Assembly: GCF_002252985.1 (NCBI RefSeq)
Contig: NZ_NHPJ01000050.1
Coordinates: 1-44,632 of the forward strand
Length of the DNA: 44,632 nucleotides
From: Halorubrum halodurans
Lineage (GTDB): Archaea > Halobacteriota > Halobacteria > Halobacteriales > Haloferacaceae
Direction: 5' to 3'
Position numbers and translations under genes: made by a program. Below the pieces are notes generated by a model. It ran no database searches, was not told where the DNA came from, and was given only the letters and a program-made list of their open reading frames with translations. Shown here piece after piece: positions 23,307-31,800 of this stretch. Numbering within the stretch: the stretch's first letter is position 1; every line of letters starts with the position of its first letter.

Positions 23307-23891
23307 ATGAGTGAACAACCGCCGCTCGTCCTCGTCGTGGAGGACGAACCCGACCTGGCAGACCTCTACGCCGCCTGGCTCGGCGACGAGTACCGGGTTC
23401 GGACGGCGTACGGCGGCCACGAGGCACTCGAAACCATCGACGATCTCGACGACGACGTCGACGCGATCCTCCTCGACCGGCGGATGCCCGGACTCTCCGG
23501 CGACGAGGTCCTCGCCGCCGTTCGGGAACGGGGGATCGACTGTCGGGTCGCGATGGTGACCGCCGTCGAGCCCGACTTCGACATCCTCGAGATGGGGTTC
23601 GACGACTACCTCGTCAAGCCCGTCGCGAGCGACACCCTCAAGGAGACCGTGGAGGGACTCCTCCGCCGCGGAGAGTACGACACGGGCATTCAGGACCTGT
23701 TCGCGTTGACCTCGAAGAAGGCGATGCTCGAGGCCGAAAAGAGCGCGAGCGAGCTCGCGGACAACCAGGAGTACCAGGAGCTGACCGCCCGGATCGAGAC
23801 GCTTCGCGACGAGGCCGACCGCTCGCTCGAGGCGGTCACCCAGAAGGACGACTTCGAGGCGCTCTTCCGGGAGTTCGACGCCGAGGAGTGA
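23307..23891 (+). CDS. Response regulator with C-terminal HalX domain
   Basis: A 194-aa two-component protein. The receiver domain spans 1-118: acidic pair VVEDEPD near 11-13, phosphoacceptor Asp57 in LLDRRMPG, the conserved Thr in MVTAVEP and Lys104 in LVKP. The HalX domain (about 125-185: FALTSKKAMLEAEKSASELAD and helical LRDEADRSLE) is a haloarchaea-specific helical output module. There is no HTH. TATA TATTTTAATATA at 23243-23254 implies a leader of about 30 nt. No kinase is adjacent. Confidence 0.93.
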   Translation: MSEQPPLVLVVEDEPDLADLYAAWLGDEYRVRTAYGGHEALETIDDLDDDVDAILLDRRMPGLSGDEVLAAVRERGIDCRVAMVTAVEPDFDILEMGFDDYLVKPVASDTLKETVEGLLRRGEYDTGIQDLFALTSKKAMLEAEKSASELADNQEYQELTARIETLRDEADRSLEAVTQKDDFEALFREFDAEE

Positions 23892-23962
23892 GCCGCGGCG
23901 GACGGGGGCCGCCCGCGTCCGCGGACACCTTTTAAATACGGTCGCGGCGAACGCACGGTCGG

Positions 23963-25927
23963 ATGCGCGTCCGTTCCCTCCCCCTTCCCGAGCGGCTCGC
24001 CGACCACTTCGCGGAACGGGGGATCCGCGAGCTGTACCCGCCGCAAGTCGCCGCCGTCGAGGCGGGCGTCTGTGACGGCGCGAACGTCGTCGCGGCGGTG
24101 CCGACCGCCTCGGGGAAGACCTTCATCGCGCAGTCGGCGCTGTTGACGGCCGACGGGCCGGGGCTGTACGTCTGTCCGCTCCGCGCCCTCGCCCGCGAGA
24201 AGTACGAGGCGTTCGCGGCGCTGCCCGGCGTCGACGTGGCCATCTCGACCGGCGACTTCGAGGCGACGGGCGAGGAGCTGGCGGGCCACGACGTGGTGGT
24301 CGCCACGAGCGAGAAGGTCGACTCCGCGATCCGCAACGGCGCGGAGTGGGTCGACGACCTCGCGTGCGTCGTCGTCGACGAGGTCCACCTGCTCGGCGCG
24401 GAGCGGCGCGGCCCGACCCTCGAGGTGACGCTGGCGACGCTTCGACGACGAAACCCGTCGCTCCAGGTCGTCGCGCTCTCGGCGACCGTCGACAACCCCG
24501 AGGAGATCGCCGACTGGCTGGACGCGACGCTCGTGGAGTCGGAGTGGCGACCCGTCGACCTCCGCACGGGCGTCTGCGTCGGCGGCGAGGTCGCCTTCGA
24601 CGACGGCACGATCCGCCGCGTCCCGGTCGGCGATCCGGACGACGAGCCCGCAGCCGACGACCGCGACGACGACCTCGACGCGACGGAGGTGACGGCCGCA
24701 CTCGTCGTCGACACGGTCGAGGCGGGCGGCCAGTGTCTGGCGTTCGTCCGCTCGCGGGCGGAGGCCGCGGCGCTCGCCGAGCGGCTCGCCGAGGACGGGC
24801 TCGCCGACCGGATGGGGATCGGGGCGGCCGCGGAGGCGGTCGGCGACGAGGTGGCCGACATCGACGGGACGGTGACCGGCCGGGAGCTCGCGGACCGTCT
24901 CCGCGCGGGCGTCGCGTTCCACCACGCGGGGCTCCGAGCCGATCACCGCGCCGCGGTGGAGACGGCGTTTCGCGACCGCCACGTCGCGTGTATCTGTGCC
25001 ACCCCGACGCTCGCCGCGGGGGTGAACGTCCCGGCGCGCCGCGTCGTGGTCCGCGACCAGAAGCGGTACACCGGGTCGGCGATGGAGTGGCTGCCGACGC
25101 TCGAGGTCCACCAGATGTGCGGACGGGCCGGCCGGCCGGGGCTCGACCCGCACGGCGAGGCGGTGCTCGTCGGCGAGGAGTCGACCCGCGAGGCGCTCGT
25201 GGAGCGGTACGTCGAGGGGGAGCCGGAGGCCGTCGAGTCCAAGCTCGCCGACCCGGCCTCGCTCCGGACGCACGTGCTCTCGGCGGTCGCGACCGGCTTC
25301 GCGGAGACGGAGGCGGAGATCCTCGCGGTGCTCGACGGCACCTTCTACGCCCGCGAGGCGGGTGCGGGCGGGCTCGCCGACGCGGTCGCCGTCGCGGTCG
25401 ACGACCTCGTCGAGGCGGGAATGGTGCGGCGACGCGGGGACGCGGAACGCTACCGGATCGTCGCGACGCCGGTCGGCGAGACCACCTCGAGACAGTACGT
25501 CCGGCCGGAGACCGGGGCGCGGATCGTCGACGGGCTCCGGACCGCGGCCGGGATGTCGGAGGCGACGACGCTCACCGTCTTCGAGGTGGTGTGTGACACC
25601 CCGGACATGCAGGACACGTACCTCGGGAACCGCGAGCGCGCCGAGATGTACCGGTTCGCCCGGCGGAACGCGGCACGGCTGACGACGGGGATGAACGAGC
25701 CGGACGACTTCGAGGGATGGCTGGAGTCGGTGAAGACCGCCCGGATCTTAGAGGAGTGGATCGGCGGCGCGACCGTCGAGGAGTTGGTCGAGGCGTACCG
25801 GCTCGGTCCCGGCGACCTCGACTCGCGCGTCGAGCGCGCGGAGTGGCTGTTGAGCGCGGCGGAGGCGATCGCGGACACGATCGGCGTCTCGGTGCCGGCG
25901 GTGACGCGGGCCAGGAGTCGGATCTGA
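23963..25927 (+). CDS. Ski2-family (Hel308-like) DEVH-box helicase
   Basis: A 654-aa superfamily 2 helicase. Motif I PTASGKT has Lys52, motif II is DEVH at 139-142, motif III is SAT, and the second RecA domain carries CATPTLAAGVNVPAR and QMCGRAGRPG. A winged-helix region with AGMVRRRGDAERYRI follows, then a helical ratchet domain ending at a short hairpin-like helix (ADTIGVSVPAVTRARSRI). It is shorter than typical Hel308 proteins, which have a further C-terminal domain. It may act in replication-fork repair or unwinding; an RNA role cannot be excluded. TTTTAAATA at 23931-23939 fits a leaderless ATG. Confidence 0.88.
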   Translation: MRVRSLPLPERLADHFAERGIRELYPPQVAAVEAGVCDGANVVAAVPTASGKTFIAQSALLTADGPGLYVCPLRALAREKYEAFAALPGVDVAISTGDFEATGEELAGHDVVVATSEKVDSAIRNGAEWVDDLACVVVDEVHLLGAERRGPTLEVTLATLRRRNPSLQVVALSATVDNPEEIADWLDATLVESEWRPVDLRTGVCVGGEVAFDDGTIRRVPVGDPDDEPAADDRDDDLDATEVTAALVVDTVEAGGQCLAFVRSRAEAAALAERLAEDGLADRMGIGAAAEAVGDEVADIDGTVTGRELADRLRAGVAFHHAGLRADHRAAVETAFRDRHVACICATPTLAAGVNVPARRVVVRDQKRYTGSAMEWLPTLEVHQMCGRAGRPGLDPHGEAVLVGEESTREALVERYVEGEPEAVESKLADPASLRTHVLSAVATGFAETEAEILAVLDGTFYAREAGAGGLADAVAVAVDDLVEAGMVRRRGDAERYRIVATPVGETTSRQYVRPETGARIVDGLRTAAGMSEATTLTVFEVVCDTPDMQDTYLGNRERAEMYRFARRNAARLTTGMNEPDDFEGWLESVKTARILEEWIGGATVEELVEAYRLGPGDLDSRVERAEWLLSAAEAIADTIGVSVPAVTRARSRI

Positions 25928-25962
25928 TCGGACGTTCGGAGCGGAGGAGGGTCGAGACGGGC

Positions 25963-27030
25963 TCAGTCCGCCGGTTCGACCGCGCGGTGATACGGGGTGT
26001 TCGCGATCGTCTCTCTGAGGTCCGCGAGCGAGTCGCGGCCGGCGTCGCCGGCGACGGCCATCACCGCGAACACCTCCTCCCTGGAGATCTTCACGCCCCG
26101 CTCCGTCAGCGCGTCCTCCGGGCGGGAGCGGAGCTCCCTGAGCGTGCCGACCGCGAGCAGGTACGGCACCGTCCACGCCTCCATCGTGTTGCCGTGTGAG
26201 AGCGGCATCGTCTCGAGGTACGCCTGCGCGTCGTCGAGGAACGACCGGGCGTAGTCGGCGGTGCGGTCGACGACACGGGCGGACGACTCGCGGTTCTCGG
26301 GGTCGATCACCGCGTCCTGGTCGACGCCCTCGTCCTCCAGCCACTTGGCGGGGAGGTAGACGTTGTTCTCCTCGGTGAAGTCGTCGTAGACGTCCTTCGA
26401 GACGTTCACGAGCTGTAGGAGGAGGCCGAACTCCTCGGCGGTCTCGCGGAGCCGCCGCGCGCGCGCCTCGCCGACCTCGCCGCGCGTGAGGAGGTTCGTG
26501 ATGAGGTTGCCGACGGTGCCGGCGGCGTAGTAACAGTACTGTTCGAGCTCGTCGCGGTCGTCGATCCGGAGTCCCCCCTCCTCGGCGTGACGATCGACGA
26601 ACATCGCCATCCCGTCCACCATCTCGAGGACGGGCGGGACGATCGCCTCGCGCGCCTCGGGCTCGAGATCCTCGAAGGTCGCGACGATCGTCGGCGACTC
26701 GGCGACGACGGCCCAGTCCTCGTCGCGCTCCGCGGGAGCGGGGAGCCACTCGTCGACGGCGGCCCGGAAGTCGCCGATCTCGGCGTCGCCGTCGGGGTCG
26801 ATCGCCTCCCGGTAGGTCTCGAGGACCGCGGTCTGTTCCGCCGGCGGGATGTGGCCGGCGTCCTCGACGGTGTCGGCGACGCGACAGAGGAGGTAGCCGA
26901 GACAGATCTGTGAGGCCATCGGCTCCTCCAACACGTCCACGGTCAACGCGAAGGTACGGGACACGCCTTGAACCGCCTCGTGACACCACTCGAGGTCGGG
27001 GTCGGCCGTGTCGTGTTCTCGTCCGCTCAT
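25963..27030 (-). CDS. Squalene synthase (squalene/phytoene synthase family)
   Basis: A 355-aa enzyme that joins two farnesyl diphosphates to make squalene, a major haloarchaeal membrane lipid. The two Mg-binding motifs are DTVED (Asp53, Asp57) and DVYDD (Asp213, Asp217). SRTFALT near 25 and YCYYAAGTVGNL near 165-176 are family blocks. The KDVYDDFTEENNVYLP segment favours squalene over phytoene synthase, though this is not absolute. TTTTTTATG at about 27059-27067 (minus) fits a leaderless start. No other isoprenoid gene is nearby. Confidence 0.87.
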   Translation of the reverse strand: MSGREHDTADPDLEWCHEAVQGVSRTFALTVDVLEEPMASQICLGYLLCRVADTVEDAGHIPPAEQTAVLETYREAIDPDGDAEIGDFRAAVDEWLPAPAERDEDWAVVAESPTIVATFEDLEPEAREAIVPPVLEMVDGMAMFVDRHAEEGGLRIDDRDELEQYCYYAAGTVGNLITNLLTRGEVGEARARRLRETAEEFGLLLQLVNVSKDVYDDFTEENNVYLPAKWLEDEGVDQDAVIDPENRESSARVVDRTADYARSFLDDAQAYLETMPLSHGNTMEAWTVPYLLAVGTLRELRSRPEDALTERGVKISREEVFAVMAVAGDAGRDSLADLRETIANTPYHRAVEPAD

Positions 27031-27110
27031 TCAGTTATCCGTCTTTACGGCACGACCCATAAAAAAGCCTCGCGGGACGGCTCGGACGCTCCCGCCCGGT
27101 AACGGGTGAC

Positions 27111-29039
27111 TCAGCGGGTCGGCCCGTCGTCGATCCCGTCGGGGTCGTCCGGATCGCCCCCGTCATCCGTGCCGTCCGGGGCGTCCGAGCCGGCCGGCTC
27201 CGTCCCGCCGTCCTCCGCGGCCCCCTCGCCGTCCTCCGCGGTCCCGTCGCCCTCCCCGTCGTCGGGCGCGTCGGCCGAACCCTCGGTATCCTCGGGGCGG
27301 TACGCCACGTCGGCGTCCGACGGGAACCGGTCGACCGCGTACGATCCGGTGTCGACGCGTTCCGCGGGCGTCGAGTAGTCGCGGCCCGACGAGCGGTCGG
27401 GGCGGACGACGCCCTCGTCGGAGATGTCCGGGTTCACGTCCGCGTCGAGGGCGTCCGGATCCGCGTCCCCGTCGGACGCTCCCGCGTTCGCGTCGGCGTC
27501 GGTGGCGGCCGCGTCGACCGCGGCGTCGAGCGTCCCGTCGTCCTCGGCGGACACGCCCGCCCCGCCGTCGAGCCACTCGAAGGACGCGCTCCCGCCCCGA
27601 CGGTCGCGAAGCGCCGCCTGGAGTCGGTCGCCGAGCGACGTCTGGAGGTCCTCCGCCTCCTCGACGTCGAAGTCGACGGCCGCGGCGTCGCTCCCGGTGA
27701 GCGAGCTGGTGCCGGCGGTGTCGGCGACGACCGTCGCCACGTTCCACCGCCGCTGGAAGACGGACCGGCTGTCGATCACGTTCTGGATCCGGTAGTACGG
27801 AACCACCCGCACGCTCCGGCTCCAGAACCCGTTTCGGGTCAGGAGGTGGTCCTCGCCGAGCCAGTACCCCCGGTGTTTCCACTTCAGGTGGGCGGCCGGC
27901 GGCACCGCGAGGAGCAGCGCGGCCGGCGCGTACCACGGGATCTCCGTCGGCAGGTACCAGTCGGCCGCGAAGGCGACGCCGACGAGGACGGCGAGGAGGA
28001 GGACGTACCGGAACGCGTACCGCCAGCGGATCCGTCGCGGAGGCCGGCTGAACGACGGCTCGCCGAACGGCTCGATCTCGCGGGCCAGCTCGTACACGCG
28101 TCCGGATCGCGCGATGGGGATCGCCGCCTCGCTGCCGTACTCGCCGCCCTGGCCGGGGGCGTAGCCGGCGGTCTCGATCGAGAGCGTCGCGTACCCCAGC
28201 GCGCGTTTCGCCGGGTTGTCGGAGACCGTCAGGGTCTGGACCTTCTCCGTGGGGATCGACCCGCTGTACCGGCGGAACAGGCCGCGCTCGTACCGGAGCT
28301 CGTCCCCGGCGCGCGCGAGCCGAAAGCCGTAGTAGTTCGAGAAGGACACCGCCGCGCCGATCGCCCACGAGACGAGGAACAGCGCCCCGACGGCGGCGAC
28401 CGCGACCGCGCTGAGCGCCAGCGTCGACACGTCCGGGAGATACCCCGACACCACCGGAACCGACCCCGACCCGGCGAACGCGAGGAGCCCGATGAGCCGG
28501 CCGTCGAACGACAGGGCGCCGACGAGCGCGAGCTCGCGCGGGGAGATGGCGAACAGCTCCTCCTCGATCGGGCCCGTCGCGTCCGCGTCAGTATCGCCGC
28601 CCTCCGCCGCGGAACCGGCGGACTTCCGCCGTTGGACCTCGCGTTGGAGCCGCGTGGCCTCCTCGGGGGTCACGAAGCGGATCGACCCCTCGGTGCTCGA
28701 CCCGCCCGCGGTCTCGAGGTCGACGGCGGCGACGCCGATCGCGCGCTGGATCACGCTCCGGCTCACGTCGACGTTCTGGATCCGTCGGTAGGGGATCTCC
28801 CGTTCGCGTCGCGAGATCACGCCGGAGCGGATGTCGAGGGTGTCCTCGGTGAGCGCGTACTCGAACCGGCGGTAGTAGGCGACCTCGTACGCGCCGGCGA
28901 CGAGCAGCACGGCGAGTCCCGCGCCGGCGGCAGCCGGGAAGCCCCACCCGGTGTCGTTCACGACGAAGAAGAGGACGACCACGATCCCCGCGACCTTCTG
29001 GAGCGCGCGGTACGGGATCGACTGGGGCGCGAGCTTCAC
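27111..29039 (-). CDS. Multi-bPH2 domain (YdbT-like) membrane protein
   Basis: A 642-aa membrane protein with three bacterial PH (bPH2/DUF304) domains. Each shows the same signature: YALTEDTLDIRSGVISRRER with YRRIQNVDVSRSVIQR, a diverged middle copy with RRYSGSIPTEKVQTL, and GEDHLLTRNGFWSRSVRV with YRIQNVIDSRSVFQRR. Hydrophobic pairs precede each domain (for example VAGIVVVLFFVV and YVLLLAVLVGVAFAADW). The last 130 residues are a disordered acidic Asp/Gly tail. GTG at 29039 overlaps the upstream stop as GTGA, so it is coupled to the smaller bPH2 gene. A membrane-organising role is suspected from the family. Confidence 0.85.
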   Translation of the reverse strand: MKLAPQSIPYRALQKVAGIVVVLFFVVNDTGWGFPAAAGAGLAVLLVAGAYEVAYYRRFEYALTEDTLDIRSGVISRREREIPYRRIQNVDVSRSVIQRAIGVAAVDLETAGGSSTEGSIRFVTPEEATRLQREVQRRKSAGSAAEGGDTDADATGPIEEELFAISPRELALVGALSFDGRLIGLLAFAGSGSVPVVSGYLPDVSTLALSAVAVAAVGALFLVSWAIGAAVSFSNYYGFRLARAGDELRYERGLFRRYSGSIPTEKVQTLTVSDNPAKRALGYATLSIETAGYAPGQGGEYGSEAAIPIARSGRVYELAREIEPFGEPSFSRPPRRIRWRYAFRYVLLLAVLVGVAFAADWYLPTEIPWYAPAALLLAVPPAAHLKWKHRGYWLGEDHLLTRNGFWSRSVRVVPYYRIQNVIDSRSVFQRRWNVATVVADTAGTSSLTGSDAAAVDFDVEEAEDLQTSLGDRLQAALRDRRGGSASFEWLDGGAGVSAEDDGTLDAAVDAAATDADANAGASDGDADPDALDADVNPDISDEGVVRPDRSSGRDYSTPAERVDTGSYAVDRFPSDADVAYRPEDTEGSADAPDDGEGDGTAEDGEGAAEDGGTEPAGSDAPDGTDDGGDPDDPDGIDDGPTR

Positions 29040-29500
29040 ACCGCGTCCTCCCCGTCGGCGCGGATCGCCAGTCGCTTCAGCTCCTCGCGGAGGTCGCTCG
29101 CCCCGTCGGGCGTCAGGCCGGGGATGCGGACGTCGGCTCCGCGGGAGCCGGCGGTGTACACCACACACGAGGCCAGTCCGACGACACGCTCGACGGGACC
29201 GCGCCGGGAGTCGACGTGCTGGATGCGCACGAGCGGGACCGTCGTTCTGACCTGCGTGATCACGCCGCGGTCGAGGTAGAGCGCGTCCTCGCGGATCTCG
29301 TAGCTCCAGCGGCGGTACCGGAGGAGCGCGTGGACGACGCCGAGGACGAGGAGGGTCGCGCCGGCGACGACCGGAACCCACTCGGGAACGTACCCGAGGT
29401 GGTGTGCGCCGGCGGCGGGAGCGGTGAGTATCGCGGCCGCGAGGACCGCACGGAGGACCCAGACGATCCGGACGCGGGGGTGGAGCCGCTGGGTCGTCAT
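29036..29500 (-). CDS. Single bPH2 domain (YdbS-like) membrane protein
   Basis: A 154-aa protein with two membrane helices (about 12-32 and 41-58) followed by one bPH2 domain: YEIREDALYLDRGVITQVRT, then VPLVRIQHVDSRRGPVERVVG. The pair of a short and a long bPH2 gene is the usual YdbS/YdbT arrangement, and the 4-nt overlap with the long partner suggests a complex. The ATG at 29500 overlaps the end of an 11-codon frame that starts at the predicted leaderless transcription start. Confidence 0.87.
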   Translation of the reverse strand: MTTQRLHPRVRIVWVLRAVLAAAILTAPAAGAHHLGYVPEWVPVVAGATLLVLGVVHALLRYRRWSYEIREDALYLDRGVITQVRTTVPLVRIQHVDSRRGPVERVVGLASCVVYTAGSRGADVRIPGLTPDGASDLREELKRLAIRADGEDAV

Positions 29501-29532
29501 CGACCGTCCTCCGTCGCGTGTCGAGGGCTCAT
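29497..29532 (-). CDS. Leaderless 11-codon upstream ORF of the bPH2 operon (candidate)
   Basis: ATG at 29532 lies 27 nt after the TATA-like TTATAA (29556-29561, minus), so the transcript should begin at this codon. It encodes MSPRHATEDGR and stops with TGA at 29497-29499, overlapping the bPH2 ATG by 4 nt (ATGA). It may serve to deliver ribosomes to the next gene rather than make a functional peptide. Confidence 0.4.
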   Translation of the reverse strand: MSPRHATEDGR

Positions 29533-29625
29533 GGACCACCGTTGTCGACGGGTGCTTATAAGATCCGGCGGACGGGCGGACTCGAGCGTCCCCGGACGCC
29601 GCGCCGTCCGACCGCCCCCGCCCAT

Positions 29626-29670
29626 GCGTGTTATTTACACGCTTCCGCAATATTTGCGAAAGGAATATAA
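29626..29670 (+). promoter_or_regulatory. Glutamate dehydrogenase promoter with two palindromes
   Basis: TATA-like GAATATAA at 29663-29670 is about 27 nt before the ATG at 29695. Immediately upstream are two palindromes: GCGTG-TTATTTA-CACGC (29626-29642) and CGCAA-TAT-TTGCG (29646-29658). Their place next to the TATA/BRE region suggests a dimeric regulator of the Lrp type, common for amino-acid genes. Confidence 0.5.
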
Positions 29671-29694
29671 TCGATCATGGAGGACCCTTCGACG

Positions 29695-30987
29695 ATGGCC
29701 GACGATCCGTTCGAGAACATGCTCGCACAGATGGACCGCGCCAAGGCGTTCGCGGACGTCGATCACGGCGTCTTCGAGCGGCTCAAACACCCCGAACGGA
29801 CCCTGAAGGTCACGCTTCCCGTCGAGCTGGAGTCGGGCGAGGTGGAGGTCTTCGAGGGGTTCCGGTGCCAGTTCGACGGGGCACGGGGGCCGTTCAAGGG
29901 CGGCGTCCGCTACCACCCGACGGTCTCCCAGCGTGAGGTCGAGGCGCTCGCGGGGTGGATGACCTGGAAGGCGGCGCTCGTCGACCTCCCGTACGGCGGC
30001 GCGAAGGGCGGCGTCATCTGTGAACCGAAGGACCTCACCGAGCGCGACCTCGAGCGACTCACGCGACGGTACACCGAGGGCATCCGTCGGATGATCGGCC
30101 CGGACGTCGACGTGCCCGCGCCCGACATGAACACCAACCCGCAGACGATGGCGTGGATGATGGACACGTACTCGATGTACGAGGGGTACACGGTCCCCAA
30201 GGTCGTCACCGGCAAACCCCTCGAGATCGGCGGCACGCCGGGGCGCGTCGAGGCGACGGGCCGGGGGGTCTCGCTCATCACCCAGAAGCTCTTCGAGTAC
30301 CTCGAACGGGACCTCACCGACGCGAGCATCGCGATCCAGGGCTTCGGGAACGTCGGCTCGAACGCGGCCCGCCTGCTCGACGACGCGGGCGCGCGGATCG
30401 TCGCGACCTCCGACGTGACCGGGGCCGCCTACGACCCCGACGGGCTCGACGTGGGTGCGCTGGCCGCCCACGTCGAGGCCGGCGGCATGATAGAGGAGTA
30501 CACCGCGGGCGAGGCGCGCGCGGAGGCTCCCGGCGGCTCGTCCGGGGACGACGCCGACCTCGTCTCGAACGAGGAGCTGCTGACGCTCGACGTCGACGTC
30601 CTCATCCCCGCGGCGGTCGAGGGCGTGATCACCGCCGACAACGTCGACGACCTCCGCGCGAGCGCGATCGTCGAGGCGGCCAACGGCCCGACGACGGTGG
30701 CCGCCGACGAGGTGCTCACCGAGCGCGACGTCCCCGTAGTCCCGGACATCCTCGCGAACGCCGGCGGGATCATCGTCTCGTACCTCGAGTGGGTCCAGAA
30801 CTCCCAGGAGTTCTCCTGGCCGCTCGAGACGGTCAACGTCGAGTTGGAGCGGCGCATCGGCTCCGCCTTCGACGAGACCATCGAGCGCTACGACGAGGGG
30901 TCGGTCCCGGACCTCCGGACCGCCGCGTACACCCTCGCGCTCGAACGCACCGCGAGCGCCCACGAGTACCGCGGCCTGTTCCCGTAG
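29695..30987 (+). CDS. gdhA: Glutamate dehydrogenase (Glu/Leu/Phe/Val family)
   Basis: A 430-aa hexameric-type enzyme linking 2-oxoglutarate plus ammonium to glutamate. The substrate-binding block has GPFKGGVRYHP and WKAALVDLPYGGAKGG with the catalytic lysine. The dinucleotide-binding fold reads IQGFGNVGSNAA, and VLIPAAVEGVI and NGPTT follow. Asp/Ser after the second beta strand (ATSDVTG) does not settle NAD or NADP preference. An ATG at 29677 is in frame, but the TATA box at 29663-29670 places transcription start near 29695, so the shorter product is preferred. Confidence 0.95.
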   Translation: MADDPFENMLAQMDRAKAFADVDHGVFERLKHPERTLKVTLPVELESGEVEVFEGFRCQFDGARGPFKGGVRYHPTVSQREVEALAGWMTWKAALVDLPYGGAKGGVICEPKDLTERDLERLTRRYTEGIRRMIGPDVDVPAPDMNTNPQTMAWMMDTYSMYEGYTVPKVVTGKPLEIGGTPGRVEATGRGVSLITQKLFEYLERDLTDASIAIQGFGNVGSNAARLLDDAGARIVATSDVTGAAYDPDGLDVGALAAHVEAGGMIEEYTAGEARAEAPGGSSGDDADLVSNEELLTLDVDVLIPAAVEGVITADNVDDLRASAIVEAANGPTTVAADEVLTERDVPVVPDILANAGGIIVSYLEWVQNSQEFSWPLETVNVELERRIGSAFDETIERYDEGSVPDLRTAAYTLALERTASAHEYRGLFP

Positions 30988-31024
30988 GGACTCCCGACGG
31001 TCTCGCGAGGGGCCGATCGAGCGG

Positions 31025-31708
31025 TCAAACCCGACGGATCCGGTCCGCGGTCACCGCGAGCGGCTCGGCGGCGTGGACGAGCGGCTCCCCGTCGGGCCGG
31101 TCGAATCCGTTCGCGTCGAACAGCGTGTTCGTCCGCAGGTCGACGCTCGCGTCCCGCAAGGTCCACGGGTCGTGGCCGATCTCGCCGCAGTAGAGCCGGC
31201 GGCCGTCGGCGTAGAAGCGATAGTTCTCGACCAGGAACGCGGCGAGCGATCCCGGCTCGGGCGTGAACGGCGCTCCGAACGGCTCGTAGGTCGCGTCGAA
31301 CGTCGCCCGCGGGACTCCGCGGTGGGTGCGGTCGCTGGCGAAGCGAACCGCGTCGTCGTCGCGGTCGACCGTCATTCGGGCGCGGTAGTACGGCAGCGCG
31401 AACAGCCGCCTGGCGACCGCGACGCCGATCGGGTCTGCGGCATCGAGGTTGAAGAAGTAGACCCCGCGGCCGTTCGGTCCGTCGACGTAGGTCCGCAGGT
31501 TGAGTTCGGGAAACGACCGGCCGATCGGCGAGCCCCGCGGACGGATGTCGGCCATCACGAACGGGACGATCCCGAGGTACGCGTCGCCGTCGTGGGTGGC
31601 GACGGAGAGCCCCTCCGGAAGCCGTCCGGCGACGACCTCCGGCTCGACCGGCCAGTGAACGAACAGCCCGTCGCGCCAGGTCATCTCCAGCCAGCGGCGA
31701 TCGAACAT
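31025..31708 (-). CDS. YqjF/DUF2071 family protein
   Basis: A 227-aa protein with the DUF2071 pattern: WRDGLFVHWPVEPEVVAGRLPEGL at the start, AYLGIVPFVMADIRPRG, then ELNLRTYV and GVYFFNLDA in the middle. A late FLVENYRFY segment and a HDPW-type motif complete the family order. It has a lipocalin-like beta fold by prediction, function unknown. Minus-strand GATTATGC near 31730-31737 gives a leaderless ATG at 31708. It converges on gdhA. Confidence 0.85.
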   Translation of the reverse strand: MFDRRWLEMTWRDGLFVHWPVEPEVVAGRLPEGLSVATHDGDAYLGIVPFVMADIRPRGSPIGRSFPELNLRTYVDGPNGRGVYFFNLDAADPIGVAVARRLFALPYYRARMTVDRDDDAVRFASDRTHRGVPRATFDATYEPFGAPFTPEPGSLAAFLVENYRFYADGRRLYCGEIGHDPWTLRDASVDLRTNTLFDANGFDRPDGEPLVHAAEPLAVTADRIRRV

Positions 31709-31800
31709 GGCGATCCTACGGGCGTGAGAGGCATAATCCACACGGCGAGCGTCGAGTCGGCCGAGCGCCCCGTCCGCCCGAGCCGGCGACGACGGGGGAG

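Noticed and set aside
23108..23314. 68-codon plus-strand frame between the TrmB-family gene and the HalX regulator
   Set aside because: It overlaps both neighbours by a few nt, but the product is Arg-rich with no halophilic bias, and a strong TATA box for the HalX gene lies inside it.
27846..29279. 477-aa plus-strand ORF across the bPH2 genes
   Set aside because: Antisense shadow; both bPH2 genes have recognisable domains and coupled starts on the other strand.
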